Assembly (NCBI RefSeq): GCF_012927115.1
Contig: NZ_JABBFY010000001.1
Coordinates: 2,170,001 to 2,234,000 of the forward strand
Source: Sphingomonas sp. G-3-2-10
Lineage (GTDB): Bacteria; Pseudomonadota; Alphaproteobacteria; Sphingomonadales; Sphingomonadaceae
DNA length: 64,000 nucleotides
Direction: 5' to 3'
Shown: positions 35,518-42,558 of the stretch, piece by piece
Position numbering within the stretch: position 1 is the stretch's first letter
Layout of the letters: each line of letters opens with the position of its first letter
Translations under genes and position numbers: made by a program
The notes under the pieces: model-generated
Seen by the model: the letters and a program-made list of their open reading frames with translations, nothing else
The model's database searches: none
Told to the model about the DNA's origin: nothing

Positions 35518-36869
35518 TATTTCGCTGCCTTCTTTGCCTTCATCGCTTCACGGAAACGATGCGCCCAGCCGGGCTTCACTTCCTGCTTCGCCCGCACGAT
35601 GCCCAGCGCATTCGCTTCGACATCGCGCGTCACCACCGATCCCGCCGCGACGATCGCGCCGTCGCCGATCTTCACCGGCGCGACCAGCGCGCTGTTCGAT
35701 CCGACGAATGCGCCATGACCGATCTCGGTGCCGTATTTGAAGAAGCCGTCATAGTTGCAGGTGATCGTGCCCGCGCCGATATTCGCGCCCGCACCGATTT
35801 TCGCATCGCCGAGATAAGTCAGGTGATTGGCCTTGGCACCGGGGCCAAGGATCGCCTTCTTCATCTCGACGAAATTGCCGACCTTCGATCCCTGCTCCAG
35901 CACCGTGCCCGGCCGCAGCCGCGCATAGGGGCCGACCTGCGCACCGCTCAGGATCGTCGCGCCTTCGATGTGGCAGAAGCCGTGGATGGTGACGCGATCC
36001 GCCACGCTGACGCCGGGGCCGAAGAACACATTGGGTTCGATGATCACGTCGCGGCCGATCGCCGTGTCGTACGAGAACCACACCGTCTCCGGAGCGATCA
36101 GGCTCGCGCCATCGGCCATCGCCTGCACCCGGCGGGCACGCTGCCAGACCAGTTCGGCACCGGCCAGTTCGGCGCGGCTGTTGATGCCCAGCACTTCGGC
36201 TTCGCTCGCTTCGATCACGACCGAGCGGTCGCCATCCTTCAGCGCCAGCATCACCACGTCGGGAAGGTAATATTCGCCCGCCGCATTGTCGTTGTCGACG
36301 CGCTCCAGCAACGCCCACAGGTCCGCGGCGCGCGCGGCGAGGACGCCCGAATTGCACAGCCGCTCGGCGCGCTGGCGCTCGTTGGCGTCCTTATACTCGA
36401 CCATCGCCAGCACCCGGCCATCGCCCTCCGCGATGATGCGGCCATAAGCGGCGGGGTCTTCGGGGCGGAAGCCGAGCACCGCGACCTTCGGCGCATCTTC
36501 GGCGTCCAGCCGCTCGACCAGCCGGGTAATCGTCGCGGTCGTCAGAAAGGGCACGTCACCGAAACAGACCACCGCGATGCCATCGAACCCGGCCAGCGCG
36601 TCCTTTGCCTGAAGCGTGGCGTGCGCGGTCCCCAGCTGTTCCTCCTGCACCGCGATCTTCGCACCCATCGGCGTGACGGCAGCCTCGACCTGTTCGCGCA
36701 GGCTGCCGACCACGACGACACGCTCGCTGACGCCGGCGGCGTCGAGGCTGTCGATCAGGTGGAGCAGCATCGCCCGGCCCGCGATCGGGTGCAGCACCTT
36801 GTGCAGGTCTGACTTCATCCGCGTGCCCTTGCCGGCTGCGAGGATGATCGCGGCAATCGGTGCTGTCAT
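35517..36869 (-). CDS. glmU: bifunctional GlcNAc-1-phosphate uridylyltransferase / glucosamine-1-phosphate acetyltransferase
   Basis: Completes UDP-GlcNAc synthesis. The 450-residue protein has an N-terminal uridylyltransferase domain (AAIILAAGKGTRMKSDLHK; GDVPFL) and a C-terminal left-handed beta-helix acetyltransferase (from about 250) with hexapeptide repeats, the catalytic-type His in FVEMKKA...NHLTYLGDA and the ANIGAGTITCNYDG segment. The start at 36869 is selected because GGAGG precedes it and the family begins there. It is divergent from gph and heads the glmU-glmS operon. Confidence 0.96.
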   Translation of the reverse strand: MTAPIAAIILAAGKGTRMKSDLHKVLHPIAGRAMLLHLIDSLDAAGVSERVVVVGSLREQVEAAVTPMGAKIAVQEEQLGTAHATLQAKDALAGFDGIAVVCFGDVPFLTTATITRLVERLDAEDAPKVAVLGFRPEDPAAYGRIIAEGDGRVLAMVEYKDANERQRAERLCNSGVLAARAADLWALLERVDNDNAAGEYYLPDVVMLALKDGDRSVVIEASEAEVLGINSRAELAGAELVWQRARRVQAMADGASLIAPETVWFSYDTAIGRDVIIEPNVFFGPGVSVADRVTIHGFCHIEGATILSGAQVGPYARLRPGTVLEQGSKVGNFVEMKKAILGPGAKANHLTYLGDAKIGAGANIGAGTITCNYDGFFKYGTEIGHGAFVGSNSALVAPVKIGDGAIVAAGSVVTRDVEANALGIVRAKQEVKPGWAHRFREAMKAKKAAK

Positions 36870-36944
36870 GTGCCCTCCACTGAACTTCGCCCCTGCCACG
36901 AACATCTTGCCAATTCCATAGCGCGGCCTGCATCAGGGCCGTCC

Positions 36945-37634
36945 ATGACAAATTTCCCCTTCGACATCGTCGGATTCGACCTCGACGGCACGCTTCTCGA
37001 CACCAGCGAGGATCTTGCCGCGGCGACCAACCATGCGCTGGCGCTGGCAGGACGGCCGTTGCTGGAGCTGCCGGCGGTCAAGACGATGATCGGGCGCGGT
37101 GCGAAGGCGATGCTGGAGATGAGTCTCGAAGCCTCGGGCGGGTTCGACAAGGAGCTGATGGACCGCGTTTATCCCGAGTTGCTGACCTATTACGAAGCCA
37201 ATGTCTCGCGCGGATCGAAGCCCTTTCCGGGGATGCTCGACGCGCTCGACCGGCTCGACGCGCTGGGCGTCAAGGCGGCGATCGTCACCAACAAGTTCGA
37301 GCGGTTCGCAGTCAAGCTGATCGGCGAACTCGGCCTCGCTCACCGCTTCGCCGCGCTGATCGGCGGGGACACGATGGGCCGCGGCAACGCCAAGCCCTCC
37401 GCCCTGCCGATCCACGAGATGATCGCGCGCTGCCAGGCTCTGGGCGGCGGCGGACGAGCCGCGTTCGTCGGCGATTCGATCTACGACACGCTGGCGGCGA
37501 AGAATGCCGGCATCCCCAGCATCGCCGTCAGCTTCGGCTTCCTGATGCAGCCGGTCGAGGAACTTCACGCCGATGCGGTGATCGACAGTTACGACGAACT
37601 GATCCCGGCGCTGGAGCGGCTGGGCGCGGCCTAG
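36945..37634 (+). CDS. gph: phosphoglycolate phosphatase-like HAD hydrolase
   Basis: A 229-residue HAD-superfamily phosphatase. Motif I is GFDLDGTLLDTS (nucleophile Asp12, general acid Asp14), motif II is IVTNK, and motif IV is FVGDSIYDTLAAKNAG. The helical cap between residues 25 and 90 and the length are those of Gph, which clears 2-phosphoglycolate formed by DNA end repair or oxygenase reactions. Related HAD phosphatases cannot be excluded. The start at 36945 gives the family N-terminus; an upstream frame from 36870 is unlikely. The stop overlaps that of the convergent lipoprotein gene. Confidence 0.85.
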   Translation: MTNFPFDIVGFDLDGTLLDTSEDLAAATNHALALAGRPLLELPAVKTMIGRGAKAMLEMSLEASGGFDKELMDRVYPELLTYYEANVSRGSKPFPGMLDALDRLDALGVKAAIVTNKFERFAVKLIGELGLAHRFAALIGGDTMGRGNAKPSALPIHEMIARCQALGGGGRAAFVGDSIYDTLAAKNAGIPSIAVSFGFLMQPVEELHADAVIDSYDELIPALERLGAA

Positions 37635-38062
37635 TCCGCCGCTTTCTTATTCGACTGGAAGTGATAGGCGCTCAGCTGCTGCTTTCCGTCACTCGTCACG
37701 AAGACGAACTCCTCCAGCACCTTTGCATGCTCGAAAGTGGATTCGTAATTCAGCACGACGAGATTCCCGGTACCCACTTGTTCCCGCCAGCCGACCCTTT
37801 CCGCGGACTGAAACTTGCCGAACGTGCTCCGATATTTCGTGAACATATCGGTCCACTGCTTCTCGGTGACAGCGCCGCGAAGATCGGGCGTGGTTGCGCG
37901 ATAATTCTCGACATCGCGACCCTCGGCATAGAGTCTGCGAAAGGAAGCCACTGCCGCTTCCGCGCTTTTCGTCTTTTCCGTTCCATCCACCGGAATGGTG
38001 CCCGGATCGATCGAGCAACCCGTCAGTAAGAACGCCGCGACTGCCGTCAGTACGATGCGCAT
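37631..38062 (-). CDS. lipoprotein with DUF4019-like domain
   Basis: A 143-residue protein with a signal peptide and lipobox (AAFLLTGC, Cys near residue 15), so it is probably attached to a membrane. The body (about 35-140) has a conserved-looking arrangement, VASFRRLYAEG, KQWTDMFTKYRSTFGKFQ and NYESTFEHAKVLEEFVFV, recalling DUF4019 proteins of unknown function. ATG at 38062 is chosen so that the signal peptide begins at the N-terminus. It overlaps the gph stop by 3 nt, tail to tail. Its function is unknown. Confidence 0.7.
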   Translation of the reverse strand: MRIVLTAVAAFLLTGCSIDPGTIPVDGTEKTKSAEAAVASFRRLYAEGRDVENYRATTPDLRGAVTEKQWTDMFTKYRSTFGKFQSAERVGWREQVGTGNLVVLNYESTFEHAKVLEEFVFVTSDGKQQLSAYHFQSNKKAAD

Positions 38063-38110
38063 AAATGCCCCTTCTGCGGGCAAGCTGCCACGGGCGTGGA
38101 TCAGTGTCGA

Positions 38111-38476
38111 TCAGTCACGATGCTTCAACTGGTGCAGCAGGATCGCATTGCCTTCGCTGTCCGCGATCACTCGCATCCGGCAGACCGGGCTGTGGATCAG
38201 GTCGCTCTTGAAGGTCACGCCCTTGCCTTCCAGTTCGGCGCACAGCGCGTCGAGATCCTCGACTTCGAACGCGATCGTGCCGCCGGCATTGGCCGAGGGC
38301 GTATCGCCGGTGACGGTGGTGATGGCGAGGCAGCCGCCGCCGGGCATGTCATATTCGACCCAGGGCACGCTCTCCGGCGCGCTGCTCTGGGTGAAGCCCA
38401 GCGTCCCTTCATAAAAGGCGCGGGCCCGGGCCATGTCGGTGACCGGGTACATGGTGAAGGCGACCTTGCGGAACAT
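38111..38476 (-). CDS. VOC-superfamily (glyoxalase/bleomycin resistance-like) protein
   Basis: A 121-residue single-module vicinal-oxygen-chelate protein. It has the N-terminal MYPVTDMARARAFYEGTLGF strand-helix motif, the middle DMPGGGCLAITTV, and the C-terminal RVIADSEGNAILLHQLKHR, where Asp-x-x-Gly-N and His would act as metal ligands. Substrates of such small VOC proteins are diverse, so none is assigned. A GTTC-N7-GTTC box lies 63 nt upstream, raising the possibility of SOS control. It is downstream of the nucleotidyltransferase of the cassette on the same strand (85-nt gap). Confidence 0.85.
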   Translation of the reverse strand: MFRKVAFTMYPVTDMARARAFYEGTLGFTQSSAPESVPWVEYDMPGGGCLAITTVTGDTPSANAGGTIAFEVEDLDALCAELEGKGVTFKSDLIHSPVCRMRVIADSEGNAILLHQLKHRD

Positions 38477-38538
38477 GCGGCTCTCCCCTGCTGATGTATC
38501 GCGAGCATAACAGGGGCGGTCCGGCAGGCCAAGAAAAT

Positions 38539-38553
38539 GTTCTTTTTATGTTC
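38539..38553. promoter_or_regulatory. candidate LexA (SOS) box GTTC-N7-GTTC
   Basis: GTTCTTTTTATGTTC fits the alphaproteobacterial LexA consensus GTTC-N7-GTTC exactly. It lies in the only AT-rich spot of the gap between the nucleotidyltransferase stop and the VOC gene. No DNA-repair gene is near, so chance is possible. Confidence 0.5.
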
Positions 38554-38561
38554 CAATCACT

Positions 38562-39569
38562 TTACCCGACCGGACGATAGCCCTTGCGGTATTTGGTCCA
38601 TAGATGCCGGGCCAGCATCGCGGGCGGCATCCGGATCGCATGGCTGCGAATATAGAAGGCCATTCGCGTGAGCTTGCGGCTCTGGCGGCCCCAGCCGTCG
38701 CGAGCGAGCAGACGGCGGGCATAGAGCGGGTCGAGGCTGTCCCAGCCCTGCCAGCTCGCGGGAATTTCGGTGCCATAATGATGGTGCGCCTGCCGTGTTG
38801 CACGACGCATCGCAGCGAGCAGGCCGTGATGGCGAGCGCGCGCCTCAAGCCCATCCATGCCGAACTCCTCGATCAGACAATGAATATCCCACAGATTGCG
38901 CAGCCCGCCGGCAAGGTCGCCATCGGCGAACAGATGCGCGGCGGCATGGCACAGCATGTCGTTGGGATTGAGGATGCGCAGGCCGTTTTCCAGCGGCTCG
39001 CTGTCCTTCAGCATCGCCGCCGCATCGGGCGTGATCGTCGCGGTGAGCGGCAGGATCGTGTGATGCACGTCGATCATCCGGTCGCGCTCGCGATGGATCA
39101 GCGGGGGCAGCTCATGCATCCATTGCCGGTAATAGGCGTCGTCATAAGGATCGGGCTTCACCCATTCCCAGCCCGACGCGAGGATCGCGGCTTCGGCGTC
39201 GTCGATCCGGTCGCGCGGTACGAGGATATCGAGATCGCCGATCTGGCGACCGGGCGATGGCGAGAGCCCCGCAGCGGCAAAGGCGGTGCCCTTGAGCAAC
39301 ACGATCGGAATGCCCGTCCCCGCAAGCGCGCGGCGCGCCATCTCGGCTTCCCACAAAGCGACGATGCGGCCCTGTTCCGCCGACGCCATAGCGTCCTCGA
39401 GCACACGCCGCGCCGCCGCGGGCTTGGGCAGACCATCGAGCCGGTGCGCCAGCGTACCGATCAGCTGCTCGGCGCGCGCGATGGCGAGCAACGCAGTCCA
39501 GCCCGCAGCATCGAGCGTCGCGGTCGATGCCGGGTCGCGAAGCGCGCGGGTCAGGAGCGCGCCGTTCAC
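38562..39569 (-). CDS. uncharacterised nucleotidyltransferase family protein (PF14907 type), copy 2, of the HPr-kinase-like cassette
   Basis: A 335-residue soluble protein with the motif VLLKGTAFAAAG near residue 90 and QIGDLDILV (109-117), whose Asp pair should bind the metal and nucleotide; His-rich segments DVHHTILP and ATRQAHHHYG follow. It is a distant relative of the protein at 7961-9151. The start is GTG at 39569, overlapping the kinase-like gene stop in GTGA. It is last in a cassette with PqqD-like and HprK-like genes. Nucleotidyltransferases of this type are found in lasso-peptide tailoring clusters, but no precursor-cleaving protease or cyclase is present here. Substrate unknown. 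Confidence 0.78.
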   Translation of the reverse strand: MNGALLTRALRDPASTATLDAAGWTALLAIARAEQLIGTLAHRLDGLPKPAAARRVLEDAMASAEQGRIVALWEAEMARRALAGTGIPIVLLKGTAFAAAGLSPSPGRQIGDLDILVPRDRIDDAEAAILASGWEWVKPDPYDDAYYRQWMHELPPLIHRERDRMIDVHHTILPLTATITPDAAAMLKDSEPLENGLRILNPNDMLCHAAAHLFADGDLAGGLRNLWDIHCLIEEFGMDGLEARARHHGLLAAMRRATRQAHHHYGTEIPASWQGWDSLDPLYARRLLARDGWGRQSRKLTRMAFYIRSHAIRMPPAMLARHLWTKYRKGYRPVG

Positions 39570-40426
39570 AGCGCGCTCCAGATCCGTTCGACCTGCGCGA
39601 TGGCGGTGTCGGTGTCGGGATAGTCGATCGCGTGCGAGGGCACGGTCTGCACCAGCCGGGTGAGCGCATCGAACCCGCGCTCGGCGAGGTTGGTATAGTT
39701 GGTCGAGGCCTGCGTCAGGCGGACGAAGGTCTCGCTCGGCATCATCTGGCGCTCTGCGCCTTCGAAACCGAAGCGGGGGAAGATCAGCAGCGCGGGCGTC
39801 GCCGGTTCCGTCATGGCGGCAATCGCCCGGGCATCGGGAACGAGGTGGCGCAGCGTCCCCTTGGGCGTGCCCTCCATCACCGCCCCGAACCGCGCATCGG
39901 GCAGCGCCGCCGCGACCACCGGCAGCGCTTCGTTCTTGAGACTGACAAGGCGGGGAAAGCCGTGAACCAGCCCGGTCGCGGGATCGACCAGCGCAAACTC
40001 GTCGCCCATCAGCCGCCAGCCGCGCGCCATCAGCAACGCCGCGAGCGTCGATTTGCCGGCGCCGGAAATGCCGCTCATCAGCAACGCCTTGCCGTCACGC
40101 TCGGCAGCCGAGGCGTGGAGCAGCAGATAGCGCCGCTGGCCCAGCGCCATCTGGAGGTTCATCCCCATCTCGGCGGCGAGCAGCCCCATCGACAGCGGCA
40201 AGGGCGCTGCGTCGGGGATCACGAAATCGCCGCCGATATGCACCGAAGGCCGGGCGAAGCGACGCCAGGGCCGCGCGGCGAAGAGGTGGACGTTGAAATC
40301 CGGGATGCCGTCGTCGGGCTGCGGATAATCGCGATAGAGATGCTCGATCTCGTCGATCGGCGCGCGCCAGTCGCAACCGATGCGGAAGCCGATCGGGCCG
40401 ATGCGCAGGCGGGTCGAATGCCTCAT
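39566..40426 (-). CDS. HPr kinase-related protein (HprK_rel_A type)
   Basis: A 286-residue protein related to the catalytic domain of HPr kinase/phosphorylase. It keeps the family core LLLHASAAERDGKALLMSGI (101-120), followed by the P-loop GISGAGKST (119-127) and LMGDEFALV (139-147), matching HprK's catalytic His, Walker A and DD/DE motif. It lacks the N-terminal HprK domain, and the genome piece shows no HPr. By analogy with lasso-peptide kinases it may phosphorylate a peptide delivered by the adjacent PqqD-like protein; this is inference. The genes overlap at both ends (ATGA with PqqD, GTGA with the nucleotidyltransferase), so they form one unit. Confidence 0.8.
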   Translation of the reverse strand: MRHSTRLRIGPIGFRIGCDWRAPIDEIEHLYRDYPQPDDGIPDFNVHLFAARPWRRFARPSVHIGGDFVIPDAAPLPLSMGLLAAEMGMNLQMALGQRRYLLLHASAAERDGKALLMSGISGAGKSTLAALLMARGWRLMGDEFALVDPATGLVHGFPRLVSLKNEALPVVAAALPDARFGAVMEGTPKGTLRHLVPDARAIAAMTEPATPALLIFPRFGFEGAERQMMPSETFVRLTQASTNYTNLAERGFDALTRLVQTVPSHAIDYPDTDTAIAQVERIWSAL

Positions 40427-40692
40427 GCGCGCTCGACCAGTCCGGCGGCGACCAGTTCGTCGAGCCGTACCGCCAGCGTCATGGGATCGGCGTCGGGAAG
40501 GTCATATTGCTCGGCGAGCCGGGCGAGGAGCGCGTCCACGCTCAGCGCTTCGTCGCCCAGCGTCTCGAGAATCTCGGGAACCGGCGCATCGACGACATGG
40601 GTGATCCCCGACGCGCGGTGATAGATCAGCGTCAGCGCGTCGAGCGGGACGATGCGCAGGGTCGCGGGCGCAGCAGCGCGATAGCTGGTCAC
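40423..40692 (-). CDS. PqqD-like carrier protein of the HPr-kinase-like cassette
   Basis: An 89-residue PqqD-fold protein (winged-helix, RRE-like) that in other systems binds the leader of a peptide substrate. The motif LTLIYHRASGITHVVDAPVPEILETL and the C-terminal helix LDELVAAGLVERA fit the family of PqqD-like proteins found beside HprK-related kinases. The start is taken as GTG at 40692, for which GGAG in the neighbouring repeat sits 8 nt upstream; a frame from ATG at 40737 would add 15 residues (EAPAFAGAR...) that are the translated palindrome. The stop overlaps the kinase-like start (ATGA). Confidence 0.7.
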   Translation of the reverse strand: MTSYRAAAPATLRIVPLDALTLIYHRASGITHVVDAPVPEILETLGDEALSVDALLARLAEQYDLPDADPMTLAVRLDELVAAGLVERA

Positions 40693-40697
40693 ATCCC

Positions 40698-40774
40698 GTG
40701 CTCCGGCGAAGGCCGGAGCCTCGGCCATCTGCGACACCGCTCTAAATCCGAGGCTCCGGCCTTCGCCGGAGCAC
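40698..40774. repeat. 27-bp perfect inverted repeat (REP-like) at the PqqD gene start
   Basis: 40698-40724 and 40748-40774 are exact reverse complements, and each 27-bp arm also contains the shorter palindrome CTCCGGC(g/c)AAGGCCGGAG. The loop is 23 nt. It lies between the exported small-protein gene and the PqqD gene, so it could terminate part of the transcript or limit PqqD translation. Its CCGGCCTTCGCCGG core is like sphingomonad REP sequences. Confidence 0.75.
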
Positions 40775-40809
40775 AGCGGCTTCTGGGTAACGTAAGGAAC
40801 GGCACGGCC

Positions 40810-41196
40810 TCAGCCGCGCGGCATCTGCAGCGAAGCGAAGCAGGTAAAGCCCGCGGTGCCCGATTGCAGGCGGCGGATATAGTTGGTGTAGGCCCGGCTG
40901 CGTTCGTAATCGGCGCCCGGCAGCGTGCCGCCGTTCAGCGCGCGCTTCACGTCCTCGGCCTTGTACTTCACGCCCGGCGGCGGGAATGCGCCCTGCGTGC
41001 CCGGTGCGACCAGCGATCCATCGGGTGCGATATAGCTGCCCGCCTTGCCCGGATCGGGCACGGGAATCTCGCAATTCATCACCGAAGCGCTGGTCTGTGC
41101 CAGCGCCGGACGGATCGAGACGATCGCGGATGCGCTCGCGGCGCCGATCATCAGTGCGCGGCGGCTCGCCTTGGGGATGTCCTTCTCGTCGGCCAT
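40810..41196 (-). CDS. small Tat-exported protein of unknown function, first gene of the cassette
   Basis: A 128-residue protein with a twin-arginine-like signal (ASRRALMIGAASASAIVSIR, then PALAQ, cleavage near residue 34). The mature part of about 94 residues is Pro/Gly-rich, has two cysteines (MNCEIPVP and GFTCFASL) that could form a disulfide, and ends LQMPRG. I know of no assigned function. A good ribosome site (AAGAAGGG) precedes the ATG. It lies directly upstream of the PqqD-like gene, separated by about 100 nt holding the 27-bp inverted repeat, and is a plausible substrate or partner of the downstream enzymes. Confidence 0.65.
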   Translation of the reverse strand: MADEKDIPKASRRALMIGAASASAIVSIRPALAQTSASVMNCEIPVPDPGKAGSYIAPDGSLVAPGTQGAFPPPGVKYKAEDVKRALNGGTLPGADYERSRAYTNYIRRLQSGTAGFTCFASLQMPRG

Positions 41197-41265
41197 ATCC
41201 CTTCTTCCTGCGCCCGCGCCTCTTTCGCAATCGTAAATCGTGGTTGACCGGGCTAGGAAGCGGCC

Positions 41266-42465
41266 ATGCTCTCCTCATCCGGATTCCGCGCGCTCATGGC
41301 GCTGGCCGTGGCGGTCCTCGCGGCGCTCGCCAGCTATCTGCTCAATGGCGACGCGCAGGCCGCGCTGCTGGTCGCCGTGGCCGGGATCGCCGCGGTGCTG
41401 ATCGCCGCCAGCGGATCGGAGGAACCCGCTTCCCCCGCCCCGGCCGCCACCCCCGTCAGGGACGAGCCGCCGGTGGCCGAAGCGATGGAAGCGATCGCCG
41501 AGCCGGTGCTGGTGATCGCCGCGAACCGCGTGCTTTCGGCCAACCATGCCGCCCGCGCGCTGCTGGGCCAGCATATCATCGGCGAGGATGTCCGCCTCGC
41601 CATCCGTCACCCCGCCGCCGCCGAGCGGCTGCTCAACCCGACCGAAGTGACGCCCGGCGCATCGATCCACCTCGTCGGCCTGGGCACGCGCGACCAGCGC
41701 TGGGAGATGCGCGTCCGCGACGTCGGGCGGCAGCGGATCGTCCACCTCATCGACCGCACCGGCAGCTACACCGCCGAGCGGATGCGCGTCGATTTCGTGG
41801 CGAACGCCAGCCACGAGCTGCGCACCCCGCTCGCCGCGCTGCTCGGCTATGTCGAAACGCTGCGCGACGATCCCGATACCGAACCCGCGATGCGCGACCG
41901 GTTCCTGCGGATCATGTTCGACGAAGCGCGGCGGATGCAGCGGCTGATCGACGATCTGATCTCATTGAGCCGGATCGAAGCGGACAAGTATCGCAAGCCC
42001 GAACAGAGCATCGACCTGAACGCGCTGGTCGAGGAAGTACGGGTCGAACTGGCCGGCGGCGGCAGCCCGCGCATCGCCGATCTGGTGATGGACGTCAGCG
42101 AAGTGCCCGAAATCCGCGGGGATCGCGTCCAGCTTTCGCAGCTGCTCCACAATGTGATCGGCAACGCGATGAAATATGGCCGCGACTCCACGCCGGTGAC
42201 GGTGAAGCTGAAGCCCGGCAATGACGGCATGGTGCAGTTGAGCGTACAGGACGAAGGCGAAGGCATTCCGCCCGAACATATCCCGCGCCTGACCGAGCGC
42301 TTCTACCGGGTCGATTCCGGGCGCAGCCGATCGCTGGGCGGCACCGGCCTGGGCCTCGCTATCGTCAAGCATGTGGTCGAGCGGCATCGCGGCCGCCTCG
42401 ATATCGCATCGACCGTCGGCAAGGGCACGACCGTCACGATCCTGCTGCCCGCCCGGCAGGGCTGA
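41266..42465 (+). CDS. phoR: phosphate regulon sensor histidine kinase
   Basis: A 399-residue kinase beginning the phosphate regulon. Two hydrophobic helices (about 8-27 and 32-48) are joined by a very short loop, followed by a PAS-like region (about 70-165), a phosphoacceptor domain with His in NASHELRTPLAALLGYVETL, and an ATPase domain with NVIGNAMKYG, DEGEGIP and GTGLGLAIV. Such a short periplasmic loop is typical of PhoR, which reads the state of the Pst transporter through PhoU. It is divergent from the Tat-exported protein gene and 93 nt upstream of pstS. Confidence 0.93.
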   Translation: MLSSSGFRALMALAVAVLAALASYLLNGDAQAALLVAVAGIAAVLIAASGSEEPASPAPAATPVRDEPPVAEAMEAIAEPVLVIAANRVLSANHAARALLGQHIIGEDVRLAIRHPAAAERLLNPTEVTPGASIHLVGLGTRDQRWEMRVRDVGRQRIVHLIDRTGSYTAERMRVDFVANASHELRTPLAALLGYVETLRDDPDTEPAMRDRFLRIMFDEARRMQRLIDDLISLSRIEADKYRKPEQSIDLNALVEEVRVELAGGGSPRIADLVMDVSEVPEIRGDRVQLSQLLHNVIGNAMKYGRDSTPVTVKLKPGNDGMVQLSVQDEGEGIPPEHIPRLTERFYRVDSGRSRSLGGTGLGLAIVKHVVERHRGRLDIASTVGKGTTVTILLPARQG

Positions 42466-42480
42466 GCCCCGCCCGGCGCA

Positions 42481-42498
42481 CTGTCATAAAGGCGTAAC
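42481..42498 (+). promoter_or_regulatory. candidate Pho box upstream of pstS
   Basis: CTGTCATAAAGGCGTAAC holds one consensus heptamer (CTGTCAT) and a weaker second one (GCGTAAC) after 4 nt. It lies 61-78 nt upstream of the proposed pstS start, right behind phoR. PhoB, encoded at the end of the operon, is the expected activator. Confidence 0.55.
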
Positions 42499-42558
42499 CG
42501 TACTGCAAGAGAGGCGTTCGCAACGAGGGCCGATTCTCGCGCCCCGGGGAGACCTCGC

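Noticed and set aside
38562..41196. Reading the cassette as a lasso-peptide biosynthetic cluster
   Set aside because: No transglutaminase-like B2 protease, no asparagine-synthase-like cyclase and no typical lasso precursor are present.
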